A stretch of DNA of 64,000 nt, taken from contig NZ_CP136514.1 in assembly GCF_032813545.1 (NCBI RefSeq), forward strand, positions 186,001-250,000. Reading direction: 5' to 3'. The notes below the pieces were generated by a model. The model did not search any database and was not told the origin of the DNA. It was given only the letters and a program-made list of their open reading frames with translations. The position numbers were made by a program, and so were the translations under genes. Below, piece after piece: positions 27,855 to 35,378 of this stretch. How positions within the stretch are numbered: the stretch's first letter is position 1; the number at the start of each line of letters is the position of its first letter. This stretch comes from Nodosilinea sp. E11 (GTDB taxonomy: Bacteria > Cyanobacteriota > Cyanobacteriia > Phormidesmidales > Phormidesmidaceae).

Positions 27855-28853
27855 CTAGCCCTCGGGGGCCATCGCCTTTACTAACCGAAACCCCACATGG
27901 GTGGTACCGGTATCCACCGCTTGGGATTCGCGGGCGGCGGAGCGGTAGCGGCTGCAATAGTTTTTGGCACAGAGATAAGAGCCCCCTTTGATCACGTGGG
28001 TAGCCCCGTCCTGAGGCTTTTTTGGGTCGTAGCTAGCTGCCTGGGTGGGGCCGGTAGGATCGTGCTGGTGGGCCAGGTCGTCGTGGAGCACGGTATACCA
28101 ACTGGAGGTCAGTTCCCACACGTTGCCCGCCATATCGTACAGGCCATAGCTATTGGGCGGGTAAGACATCACTGACGCTGTGCCCAAGTGACCATCGGCT
28201 TTGGTGTTGAAAAAGGGGAACAGCCCCTGCCAGGTGTTGGCCTGTTTGGCGGAATACTGCTCGCCCCAGGTATATGTCCACCCCTCGGCTCCGCCTCGGG
28301 CGGCATACTCCCACTGGGCCTCGGTGGGCAGTTGGCGATCGACCCAGGCAGCGTAGGCGGCGGCATCCTCGTAGGCAATATGAACCACGGGATGATTGTC
28401 CCTGCCCTGTAGATCGCTGTCGGGGCCGTAGGGGTGTCGCCAGTTGGCTCCCGGTGTCCAGTGCCACCAGCTCAGGTAGGCGACCTGCTGCATGCCCTCG
28501 GCGGGGGGTTGAAACACCAGGGAACCCGGTGCCCGTTTTTCCTCTGGCAGGTCGGGAAACTGCGCCTGCGACAGGGGACGTTCTGCCACCGTGACATAGC
28601 CGGTGTCGGCGACAAAGGCGGCAAACTGGGCGTTGGTCACCTCATGGGGTTCGATACAAAAGCTGCTGACGGTGACATCCTCAGCGATTTTCTCTTCCAC
28701 AAAATCGGGATTGTCAGATCCCATAGTGAAGGTGCCACCGGGGATAAAGACCATATCGCTGGGGCAGGGGGAAGCCTCCGCCAGAGCCGGAACGGGTAGA
28801 CAGAGCAGGAAGAAGAGGATCAGAAGGGGGAGGAGGTAGCGGGGGAGAAGCAT
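27855..28853 (-). CDS. Exported formylglycine-generating enzyme, copy 2
   Basis: This 332-residue paralogue of FGE-1 has a clear Sec signal peptide (LLILFFLLCLPVPALAEA) and the FGE-sulfatase domain from about residue 28 to the end. Both active-site cysteines are present (Cys295 and Cys300 in GGSYLCAKNYCSRYR), as are LPTEAQWEYAARGG and GNVWELT. As with FGE-1, catalysis should occur outside the cytoplasm. It is not adjacent to a sulfatase; the nearest (sulfatase 2) is 6.5 kb away on the same strand, past the membrane-protein block. It lies 63 bases from the broken IS630 transposase. Probably matures sulfatases 2-4. Confidence 0.9.
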   Translation of the reverse strand: MLLPRYLLPLLILFFLLCLPVPALAEASPCPSDMVFIPGGTFTMGSDNPDFVEEKIAEDVTVSSFCIEPHEVTNAQFAAFVADTGYVTVAERPLSQAQFPDLPEEKRAPGSLVFQPPAEGMQQVAYLSWWHWTPGANWRHPYGPDSDLQGRDNHPVVHIAYEDAAAYAAWVDRQLPTEAQWEYAARGGAEGWTYTWGEQYSAKQANTWQGLFPFFNTKADGHLGTASVMSYPPNSYGLYDMAGNVWELTSSWYTVLHDDLAHQHDPTGPTQAASYDPKKPQDGATHVIKGGSYLCAKNYCSRYRSAARESQAVDTGTTHVGFRLVKAMAPEG

Positions 28854-28883
28854 GGGTTAGAAGGCAGAAGGGAGAAGGCAGGT

Positions 28884-28919
28884 GTAGGTTGGGTGGCGCG
28901 AAGCAGAACCCAACAAAAA
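28884..28919. repeat. GTAGGTTGGGT...ACCCAACA dispersed repeat
   Basis: A short inverted repeat (GTAGGTTGGGTGGCGCG ... AACCCAACAAAA) of the same family as those at 12864 and 34467. Such repeats are common between cyanobacterial genes. Non-coding. Confidence 0.6.
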
Positions 28920-28945
28920 CGGCTTGCGGTGAAAGTTTGCGTCAC

Positions 28946-29013
28946 AGATCCCAGGGTTCTGACTGGGGAGGTGCCGCAATTCATCGCCAATGAACCCAAG
29001 AACCCTGGGATCT
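28946..29013. repeat. Inverted repeat AGATCCCAGGGTTCT, copy 1
   Basis: Arms AGATCCCAGGGTTCT (28946-28960) and AGAACCCTGGGATCT (28999-29013) are exact reverse complements around a 38-base loop. The same arms occur at 35273-35349 and 42361-42393. It lies downstream of the DUF202-BASS gene and may end its transcript. Confidence 0.75.
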
Positions 29014-29028
29014 TGGCATCCTAATTCT

Positions 29029-30453
29029 CTAGGCTGGATTTTCTACGGGTTGCGTTTGTCGCTTGGCCCAGATGTTGTAGGGCAGGGCCGTCAAGGCACC
29101 GATCACCACGTAGGCGATCACGGTAGGGATGGCGTTTCCGGCTCCGTTGGCGGCTAGCAGAAAGAGAGCCATGCCAGCATTGCGGGCAATGGTGCCGGTG
29201 GCAATCGCAGATCGCGCCCCCATTTCTGGCCCCCCCAGGCTGTGGCCGCAGGCCAACCCAAAGACCACAATCAGCGGGATGGCGACCAGTCCACGCCAGG
29301 CGATGGTGGGCAGCACCACAACGCTGATGCCCAGGGCAAACACCAGTAGCACAGCAAACAGAGTGCTGGCTACGGTGGAGAGCAGTTGGCCAATGTTCGC
29401 GGCCTGTTCGCCGCTGAACCGCCGGATGGCCAGGCCCAGACCCAGGGGTAAAACCTGAGCGAGGAACACCTGCTTGGCGATCGCTAGATAGTCGGTACTC
29501 GCGTCAATCGGGGCAAACAGAAAACTCAGCACCAGCAGCGTCAGCGGCGTGGTGACAATCGCCAGCAGCGCCAGGGTGACCTGCAAGCTAATGGCAACAT
29601 CTGGATTGCTGCCCGCCATCGCCGCCCGGCGAGACAGCAAAGGAGCCCCTGGCGCTGCCGCCAGCACCCCCAGCCCCACGGCCACCCGGCCCACATTCTG
29701 GCCACCGCTGAGTACCAGATACCCAATTACCGCTGCCCCAATGGGAAACAGCACCAGGGTCGCCAACAGCGATCGCCCCAACAGACCCGGCTGCTGCCAC
29801 AGGGTTGTCAGGCTACTGGGCGCAGTTTGCACCCCCAGGGTGAGCATCAAAATGAAGATCGTCAGGGCAGTCAGAGTGGTGGCGACCCGGCTGTTGAGTG
29901 TAAACACCTCTGCCATTTGCACGCCTCCCAGGGCCAGGGGAATAAAGGCCGCCAGCCCCAAAAACAGCAGCACCGTGGCCACCACTAACCCCTGGGACCA
30001 GGTGGGGCCGTACTTGTAGTCGCTCGATTCAATGCTCTTAAGGGTGGTCCAGTGGTTGACGATCGCCATCACCAGCGTAAACAGCCCCAGGGTCATCAAA
30101 CTCAGACCCAGCACCCGCTCCTCCGTCAGCCGGTTCAGCGTCAGTGCCGCTTCCGTGCGCTCCAGGTAGGTGAATAGGCGATCGATGCCAAAGCCAAAGC
30201 TAATCATCGATAGGGCGGTGCGAATCCAGGCCATCAGAGTGCGTTCTTCGGCGGCGCGGGTGCGTTCTTTGGCCAGTTCCGTCCGCAATTCGGCCAGGTC
30301 GGTACGCTCTATGGAAAGCCCGGTGCGCTGTTCTGCCATTGTCGTGCGGTTTTCGGCCATGGCCGTGCGCTGTTCTGCCATCTCGGTGCGCTGCATGGCC
30401 AGCTCATTATTGTTCGGCAGGGAGTCGGGGGGGTGGGGTTCGGGGGTAGACAT
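29029..30453 (-). CDS. DUF202 domain fused to BASS-type (bile acid:sodium symporter-like) membrane carrier, with N-terminal heptad array
   Basis: This 474-residue protein has three parts. Residues 17-79 are a run of seven-residue units (pattern RTxMAEx: TEMAEQR, TAMAENR, TTMAEQR, TDLAELR, TELAKER). A DUF202/YidH-like domain follows, with LMAWIRTALSMISFGFGIDRL and two more helices. Residues about 185-465 form a carrier of 8-9 helices resembling BASS/SBF proteins (FILMLTLGVQ, GVLAAAPGAPLLSRRAAMAGSN, IARNAGMALFLLAAN). BASS carriers move organic anions, including sulfated steroids, with sodium. The fusion and the expanded heptads are unusual. It follows the small DUF202 gene by 59 bases. The substrate is unknown; a role with sulfatase products is a contextual guess. 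Confidence 0.75.
   Translation of the reverse strand: MSTPEPHPPDSLPNNNELAMQRTEMAEQRTAMAENRTTMAEQRTGLSIERTDLAELRTELAKERTRAAEERTLMAWIRTALSMISFGFGIDRLFTYLERTEAALTLNRLTEERVLGLSLMTLGLFTLVMAIVNHWTTLKSIESSDYKYGPTWSQGLVVATVLLFLGLAAFIPLALGGVQMAEVFTLNSRVATTLTALTIFILMLTLGVQTAPSSLTTLWQQPGLLGRSLLATLVLFPIGAAVIGYLVLSGGQNVGRVAVGLGVLAAAPGAPLLSRRAAMAGSNPDVAISLQVTLALLAIVTTPLTLLVLSFLFAPIDASTDYLAIAKQVFLAQVLPLGLGLAIRRFSGEQAANIGQLLSTVASTLFAVLLVFALGISVVVLPTIAWRGLVAIPLIVVFGLACGHSLGGPEMGARSAIATGTIARNAGMALFLLAANGAGNAIPTVIAYVVIGALTALPYNIWAKRQTQPVENPA
30219..30405 (-). repeat. 21-base in-gene repeat encoding heptads
   Basis: About nine tandem 21-base units, each beginning GTGCG on the plus strand (for example GTGCGCTGTTCTGCCAT). 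The ancestral three heptads (ELAKER-N, RAAEERT, LMAWIRT) persist in the neighbouring DUF202 proteins, so this stretch looks like local unit duplication. Tract length may vary between strains. Confidence 0.8.
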
Positions 30454-30487
30454 GGGGGTGGATGGGTGAAGGGGTGGATGAGCTGTA

Positions 30488-30511
30488 GGGGCAGACCTGT
30501 GTGTCTGCCCC
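30488..30511. terminator. GGGGCAGAC hairpin, copy 1
   Basis: Perfect 9-base arms GGGGCAGAC / GTCTGCCCC with a 6-base loop, between two minus-strand DUF202 genes. A close copy lies at 30928-30949. It is a dispersed repeat that could attenuate transcription; there is no T-tract. Confidence 0.4.
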
Positions 30512-30512
30512 C

Positions 30513-30902
30513 TTAGGTGATCAAGGGGCTGATCAGCACGCCGAGGAAGGCGATCGCCCCTAGCCCGGTAAGAATGTACGCCACCACCAGGGAGGGGGAT
30601 TGGCGAGATTGGTAAACCAGGTCGTTGCGCTGGATGCGTTTGAGCTGGCGCTGGTGATCGAGGGCGGCGAACAGCATGGCAAAGGTGCCTAGGGCCACAA
30701 AGGATAGGCCCAAAATGCGCGACAGCCGCAGCGGGTTAACGGCATCGCCCAGGGCTTGGTAGATGGCGGCCACAATGCGCTCAATCCCAAAGCCAAAACC
30801 AATCAGCGCCAGGGACGTGCGAATCCAGGCCATTAGGGTGCGTTCTTCGGCGGCGCGGTTGCGTTCTTTGGCGAGTTCGGTGGCGGGGTTGGGTTGGGTC
30901 AT
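30513..30902 (-). CDS. DUF202 (YidH-like) small membrane protein
   Basis: This 129-residue protein begins with the family motif ELAKERNRAAEERTLMAWIRTS. Three predicted helices follow (about 28-48, 65-88, 105-125). DUF202 proteins are inner-membrane proteins of unknown function. This is the simple form of the domain that is expanded and fused in the next gene, 59 bases downstream. The start has no strong ribosome-binding site. Confidence 0.85.
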   Translation of the reverse strand: MTQPNPATELAKERNRAAEERTLMAWIRTSLALIGFGFGIERIVAAIYQALGDAVNPLRLSRILGLSFVALGTFAMLFAALDHQRQLKRIQRNDLVYQSRQSPSLVVAYILTGLGAIAFLGVLISPLIT

Positions 30903-30927
30903 GGGGTGGATGGGTGATGGGTGGTAG

Positions 30928-30949
30928 GGGCAGACCCATGTGTCTGCCC
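30928..30949. terminator. GGGCAGAC hairpin, copy 2
   Basis: Arms GGGCAGAC / GTCTGCCC, near-identical to the hairpin at 30488. The pair brackets the DUF202 gene 30513-30902, which may mark a duplicated or mobile cassette. It lies upstream of that gene, so a terminator role is doubtful. Confidence 0.35.
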
Positions 30950-31055
30950 TCGGGGTATGGGGAAAATGGGGTTTCGGGTTTTGGGTAGAGAGAAAAGGGG
31001 CTATTTTTAGAGTGAATGGGGGTATAACTGTGTCATCTAATCACCTGTAAGTGAA

Positions 31056-31460
31056 ATGACGGATTCGATGCCTCAAAAATCGATTAATACGACTAATGAA
31101 TTGGCAAAGGAGCGCAATCGGGCGGCGGCGGAACGTACCATCAATTCCTGGTTGGGAATTTGCCTGAGCTTGATCGGTTTTGGGGTTGCCTTTGACCAAA
31201 TTTTTCGAAGTTTGCGGCGGCGATTTCCTAATCTGGAACCGGCTATAACTAAGGAGACGGCTACGCTGATTGGGATGGGATTTGTGGGGTTGGGGCTGGT
31301 GTTGTTGGGCATTGCCTTAATTCAACATCGGTTAGCCGTAAAAAGTATTGAGCGGCCCGATTATTTAATGCTGTCGGTGGGGGCCTTGAACCGGGTGGTG
31401 GTGGTCGGCATTGTGCTCTTGGGGCTGGCTGGTCTGGTGACCACGTTGTTTTTGATCTAA
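31056..31460 (+). CDS. DUF202 (YidH-like) small membrane protein, divergent copy
   Basis: This 134-residue protein has the N-terminal motif ELAKERNRAAAERTINSWL and three helices (CLSLIGFGVAF, the central IGMGFVGLGLVLLGIALI, and a C-terminal VVVVGIVLLGLAGLV). It is on the plus strand, opposite to its relatives, so it was probably inverted or acquired separately. The Trp/Arg pattern LMAWIRT is weakened to INSWLGI, suggesting a diverged role. Function unknown. Confidence 0.8.
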   Translation: MTDSMPQKSINTTNELAKERNRAAAERTINSWLGICLSLIGFGVAFDQIFRSLRRRFPNLEPAITKETATLIGMGFVGLGLVLLGIALIQHRLAVKSIERPDYLMLSVGALNRVVVVGIVLLGLAGLVTTLFLI

Positions 31461-31508
31461 AGGTGCTCGATGCAGGCTGATTGTCGGGAAAGCCCATACT
31501 CTCTAGTG

Positions 31509-31525
31509 GTGGGCAGTGCCCACCC
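31509..31525. terminator. Short hairpin GGTGGGCA/TGCCCACC between convergent genes
   Basis: A perfect 8-base stem with a 1-base loop between the ends of the convergent genes 31056-31460 (+) and 31555-31926 (-). The same palindrome (GTGGGCACTGCCCAC) recurs at 48883-48897. A bidirectional terminator is possible. Confidence 0.4.
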
Positions 31526-31554
31526 TACAACTGGATCATGGCAGCACCTCATGG

Positions 31555-31926
31555 TTATAGTTTTAGCCCCAGCCAAAGGAAGGCCAGGGTGCCTACGACC
31601 AGCACCGCCAGGCCGGTGGTGCCACCTAAGGTTGGACGGGGGGTATAGCGATATACCGGTGCCCGCAGCCGTTGCAGTTCTCCCTGGTAGTCGCGGATGG
31701 CGAGCGCCAGGGTGATAACGCCCAGGCCCACCAGCAGCAGGCTGAGGCCGTAGGCCCAGAGGTCGATAAAGCGACCAACTGGGGCGATGGCGCTGACAAC
31801 TTGATCAATCCCTACCCCGATGCCGATCAGGGTGAGACTGCTGCGCACAAAGGACAGCAGGGAGCGATCGGCGGCCAGGTGGTTGCGATCGCGGGCGAGT
31901 TCGTCTTGGGGGTTGAAATCAGGCAT
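31555..31926 (-). CDS. DUF202 (YidH-like) small membrane protein
   Basis: This 123-residue protein has the N-terminal signature ELARDRNHLAADRSLLSFVRS and three predicted helices (SLTLIGIGVGIDQVV, GLSLLLVGLGVITLALAI, GLAVLVVGTLAFLWLG). It is the last gene of the run YqhA-MFS-DUF1622-DUF202, starting 8 bases after the DUF1622 stop, so it is cotranscribed with them. Function unknown. Confidence 0.85.
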   Translation of the reverse strand: MPDFNPQDELARDRNHLAADRSLLSFVRSSLTLIGIGVGIDQVVSAIAPVGRFIDLWAYGLSLLLVGLGVITLALAIRDYQGELQRLRAPVYRYTPRPTLGGTTGLAVLVVGTLAFLWLGLKL

Positions 31927-31934
31927 TAGACCGA

Positions 31935-32393
31935 TCAGGGGTGAGAAGAATGGGGTTTAGCATCATCCTGAGGAATTTCCATAAATTCTGTGGGGCTGTC
32001 TAGCAAAAACAGTGGGGGGTAGTTGTGGGCGATCGCCCGTTCTCGAAACTCCAATTGGGCCTCAATTTCTTTATTTAAAAAGTAGTTTAAAAAGGTCCGA
32101 ATCACCGCGATCACCGAGAGGCGAATGAGGGCTTCGTTGGTGGGTGCGATCGCAGTGCTCAAAATATCCGCCCCTAGCTGAAATTCTAGGGCCAGGGCCA
32201 GCCAAAGGCCAAATTTCAGCCGGATTTGAATAAAGGGCAGCACCACCCGCTGGCGGTGTCTCAGGATTTTGATCGCCAGTCGGGCCGTGGCAAAGATGCC
32301 CGTAAAAATGCAGAGCACCCCCAGCAATTCCAGCAGGGTTTCCCCAAGGGTGGCCAGGGTAAAGGAAACGCTTTCAAGGGCATCTAGCAGCAT
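31935..32393 (-). CDS. DUF1622 membrane protein
   Basis: This 152-residue protein has three hydrophobic segments and the DUF1622 features LEFQLGADILSTAIAPT and VIAVIRTFLNYFLNKEIE. The start is well supported: an AAGGAGG site lies inside the end of the upstream MFS gene, whose stop is 3 bases before this ATG. DUF1622 proteins are small inner-membrane proteins of unknown function. Cotranscription with the MFS carrier suggests an accessory role. Confidence 0.85.
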   Translation of the reverse strand: MLLDALESVSFTLATLGETLLELLGVLCIFTGIFATARLAIKILRHRQRVVLPFIQIRLKFGLWLALALEFQLGADILSTAIAPTNEALIRLSVIAVIRTFLNYFLNKEIEAQLEFRERAIAHNYPPLFLLDSPTEFMEIPQDDAKPHSSHP

Positions 32394-32396
32394 GGT

Positions 32397-33863
32397 CTAA
32401 CCTCCTTGGGAGGGTGGGGTGAGGGATAGCGATCGCTCCCAGTCCTGCACCGCCTCTAGAGATTGGCCCGTGGTTTCAATTCGGAAGCGGTAGGTAAGCA
32501 CTGCCGCCAGCCCACAGATCACCGCCAACCCCACCAACAAGGGCGAAATCCCGCAGGATTTGGCCACAATGGGCAGCACAAAGGTGCCCAGCACCGCCCC
32601 CGCCTTGGCAAAGGCCGCCGCAAACCCGGCCCCCGTGGCCCGCAGGTGAGTCGGAAACACCTCTCCCGACAGCAAAAAGGTGGTGGCATTGGGGCCAGCG
32701 TTCATCATCAGGTTAAACACTACAAACCCAGCCAACACCAGCCCTGTTGCGGCCCCCTGATCTGGCGAGACTAACCCCGAAGCGGCCAGCAGCAATAGCC
32801 CCACTGCCATGCCCCCAAAGCCGATGATTTGAAGGCGAATGCGCCCCAGGCGATCCACCAGAGCCACGGCACAGAGAAACCCGACGATCAAAAACCCATC
32901 CACCAGCGCCGCCCCTTTGGCCGCATTCATCTCCTGCACCATGAAATTAGTTTCCGTAGACAGGGCCAGCATGGCGATAATGGCCGGGGTGAAAATGCCG
33001 ATGCCGTAGGTGGCAATATCTTGCAAAAACCAGGGCAGGGAGGCCAGCAGCGTACTGCGCCGATGGAGCGGGGTAAACAGCGTGGCCAGGGTTGTGGGCT
33101 CGGTCTCTGGAGGCGGTTCACCCTCAGCTGTAATGACGATCGCGTCTCCCAAAAGCTGGCTGGCGGCTGTCGAAGCCTTGTCATACTCACCCCGGCTAAT
33201 GTAGTACCGGGGGCTTTCTAGCTGAACGCTCAGCCGCACCACCGCCACTAGAATCGCCAAGAGTACCCCTACTCCTAGCATCCAGCGCCAGGCATACTGC
33301 ACCGCCAGCGGTTCTGGATCGGGATAGAACACCTGGTACAGAGATATGACCACCACTCCGGTGAGCGCTCCCAGCATGGCCCCCACCGCCTGAAAGGTAA
33401 AGGCTCCGATCACCAATCGTCCCCGGTAGCGGGCGGGGACATTTTCGGTGATGTAGGCGACGCTGATCGGGTAGTCGGCCCCGATCGCCACCCCCACCAA
33501 AAAGCGAAACGCAATCAGTGAAGCGACATTCCAGGCCAGGGCCGTGCCTGCCGTCGCCACCACAAACAGCAGTACATCGACAATCAGCATCGGCTTGCGC
33601 CCCACCCGGTCAGTAATTGGCCCCAGGGTGAGCGACCCCACTAGGGATCCGACCACCGCCGCCGTAGCCACTGCCCCAACGGTAGTGGCATCCAGACCAA
33701 AATCCCGTTTTAGGAAGGGAAGGGCGATCCCAATGACAAAGAAATCAAACCCGTCTAGAGCAATCAGCCCCGCCGAGAGCACCCAGAGCAACGCCATAGC
33801 GCGAGTAAGCGGGGAGTTATCCAACCGCTGTTCAAAGGAACCGGGAGATACCATCGCGGTCAT
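32397..33863 (-). CDS. MFS transporter, sugar/organic-acid:proton symporter type
   Basis: This 488-residue protein has 12 predicted helices and MFS hallmarks: LDGFDFFVIGIALPFL in TM1, GPITDRVGRKPML between TM2 and TM3, RFLVGVAIGADYPI in TM4, and ENVPARYRGRL. The DGFD motif in TM1 is typical of aromatic-acid and phosphate:proton symporters. Its start overlaps the YqhA-family stop by ATGA, showing translational coupling. The substrate is not readable; uptake of a compound released by the sulfatases is one possibility. Confidence 0.88.
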   Translation of the reverse strand: MTAMVSPGSFEQRLDNSPLTRAMALLWVLSAGLIALDGFDFFVIGIALPFLKRDFGLDATTVGAVATAAVVGSLVGSLTLGPITDRVGRKPMLIVDVLLFVVATAGTALAWNVASLIAFRFLVGVAIGADYPISVAYITENVPARYRGRLVIGAFTFQAVGAMLGALTGVVVISLYQVFYPDPEPLAVQYAWRWMLGVGVLLAILVAVVRLSVQLESPRYYISRGEYDKASTAASQLLGDAIVITAEGEPPPETEPTTLATLFTPLHRRSTLLASLPWFLQDIATYGIGIFTPAIIAMLALSTETNFMVQEMNAAKGAALVDGFLIVGFLCAVALVDRLGRIRLQIIGFGGMAVGLLLLAASGLVSPDQGAATGLVLAGFVVFNLMMNAGPNATTFLLSGEVFPTHLRATGAGFAAAFAKAGAVLGTFVLPIVAKSCGISPLLVGLAVICGLAAVLTYRFRIETTGQSLEAVQDWERSLSLTPPSQGG

Positions 33864-34435
33864 GGGTCGGACTCCTTTCGCTTAGCCGTATCAGTACCTT
33901 CAAATTGCAGCAGGCGGGTACTGGCGGCCAGGGCCAAAATCGAGAGAGGAATCACCAAATAGGTCCATTCCAAGCCCCGAAACGACAGTCGCTCCAGCAG
34001 TCCTTTCACAAAAACCACCGTCAGCAGCACGATTAGCACCTCCATCAAGGTCTTTTTTAAGGTGCTGATGCCCCCCAGCTTCGTCCAAGTACCCGAATCA
34101 GTATCAGTTTTTTCAAGCTGAATAAACAGTGAATAAATTCCATAGGCGAAGTATAAAAATGCGAGTCCGACCAGAAAGCTATCCAGACATTCCAATAGCT
34201 CAAGCGTGGCCAATTCGGTGGTGGAAATACGGCTCCCCTCTACCATCGATTCCTCGGCGTTGATCACTAGCAATACCGCCTTCAGGGTATTGACGGTGCC
34301 AATCCAAAACATCAGCAACGCCCCGATTAGAGAGGAGATAACGGCCAGTACGCTCACAAAGCGAGTCCAGCGAATGGCCATGACCAATCGAGGCATTGGT
34401 GTAGCGGGCTGAGGAACAGGGTAAGGGTCGGGCAT
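33860..34435 (-). CDS. YqhA/UPF0114-family membrane protein
   Basis: This 191-residue protein has four predicted helices and the UPF0114 signature GGISTLKKTLMEVLIVLLTV. Other segments (RFVSVLAVISSLIGALLMF, LVGLAFLYFAYGIYSLF) fit the family. Function unknown. It is the first gene of a four-gene minus-strand operon and overlaps the MFS start by 4 bases. Confidence 0.85.
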   Translation of the reverse strand: MPDPYPVPQPATPMPRLVMAIRWTRFVSVLAVISSLIGALLMFWIGTVNTLKAVLLVINAEESMVEGSRISTTELATLELLECLDSFLVGLAFLYFAYGIYSLFIQLEKTDTDSGTWTKLGGISTLKKTLMEVLIVLLTVVFVKGLLERLSFRGLEWTYLVIPLSILALAASTRLLQFEGTDTAKRKESDP

Positions 34436-34466
34436 AGATGGATTGAGGTTAATGGTCTGTCAATTT

Positions 34467-34503
34467 GTAGGTTGGGTGGCGCGATCGCAGAACCCAACAA
34501 AAC
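34467..34503. repeat. GTAGGTTGGGT...ACCCAACA dispersed repeat
   Basis: The same family as at 28884, here with a HIP1 site (GCGATCGC) in the loop. It lies between the YqhA-family start and the end of the upstream membrane protein gene. Confidence 0.6.
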
Positions 34504-34529
34504 CTACGGCCACCGATGGGCTTGCTCTA

Positions 34530-35213
34530 CTAGCCCTGGGTCAGATTGTCGGAGCGGTGGGTGTAGCTTTTCGTCAGAATATGGAGGCTGACCAGCAGCA
34601 CCCACAGGGGGAACAGCAGCATGACCCAGCCCAGGCTGTTGATGTAGCCAATTCTAAGCAGCATGATGGCGGCAAACCCAAAGCCCAACCAGGCCGTCCA
34701 GCGGGGAATAACCCCTGTACGCAGAAACAGGGTGCAGCTAGAAATCATAAACACCCCGGCCATGCGAATGCTGTAGGTGCTGAGGGTTTCGCGGGCGATG
34801 AGGCGGCCTAGGTCGTAGACAGCGGGCAGATCGGCTTCGGGGAGGCGGTTGGTGAGCAAAATCAGGCTGCCGGTCACCGCTGAACTAACAAACAGCATGG
34901 CCACAAACAGCAGGCCGCTGCCCAAAAACACCGTGGCAAAGAATTGGTCTTCCCGCTCCCCCAGCACGTCGCGCACCACCCCCATAAACCACAGAAAGGC
35001 AATGCCGGCAAAGGGCACCAGGTTCAGGGCCAGCAGCACGGCGGGCACTTGGCTCAGCAGCCAGTTCTCATTGTCCAGGGGAGTGGGTGGGGTCGCCACC
35101 AAAATCAGCACCGAACTGATGATGAGCAAAACCGAAAACAAAATACCAGCGATGGCAGCAGACTTGGGGGCTCTTAGGCGAGTGCGGGGGGGAAGAGGGG
35201 TATCTGAGGTCAT
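34530..35213 (-). CDS. Polytopic membrane protein of unknown function
   Basis: About 227 residues with seven predicted helices (for example IAGILFSVLLIISSVLILV, AVLLALNLVPFAGIAFLWF, VFLGSGLLFVAMLFVSSAV). I do not recognise the family with confidence; it resembles DUF4386-like cyanobacterial membrane proteins. The frame is open further upstream to 35324, but that part encodes the dispersed repeat at 35273-35349, so a start at 35213 (MTSDTPLPP) or 35246 is preferred. It lies between the YqhA operon and sulfatase 2. Confidence 0.65.
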   Translation of the reverse strand: MTSDTPLPPRTRLRAPKSAAIAGILFSVLLIISSVLILVATPPTPLDNENWLLSQVPAVLLALNLVPFAGIAFLWFMGVVRDVLGEREDQFFATVFLGSGLLFVAMLFVSSAVTGSLILLTNRLPEADLPAVYDLGRLIARETLSTYSIRMAGVFMISSCTLFLRTGVIPRWTAWLGFGFAAIMLLRIGYINSLGWVMLLFPLWVLLVSLHILTKSYTHRSDNLTQG

Positions 35214-35272
35214 GGGGGGAGTGTTGGGATGAATGGCCATCATGGAGGTAGCCAAGATCCCAAGGGGCGGCC

Positions 35273-35349
35273 AAGATCCCAGGGTTCTTCCTGCGCAGTG
35301 GTGCCATGGTTTATGGCTGGGCAAAGAACCCTGGGATCTCTCTTGAGTC
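35273..35349. repeat. Inverted repeat AGATCCCAGGGTTCTT, copy 2
   Basis: Arms AAGATCCCAGGGTTCTT (35273-35289) and AAAGAACCCTGGGATCT (35333-35349). It is the same sequence as at 28946 and 42361. It sits just downstream of the sulfatase 2 stop (35379), consistent with transcript ending. Confidence 0.7.
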
Positions 35350-35378
35350 TGGGATCTCTTTTTTATGGAACCTCCCGG

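Noticed and set aside
30488..30949. Paired GGGGCAGAC hairpins as ends of a mobile cassette around a DUF202 gene
   Set aside because: They are internally palindromic, common-type dispersed repeats, not element-like termini, and no target duplication is seen. Kept only as hairpins.
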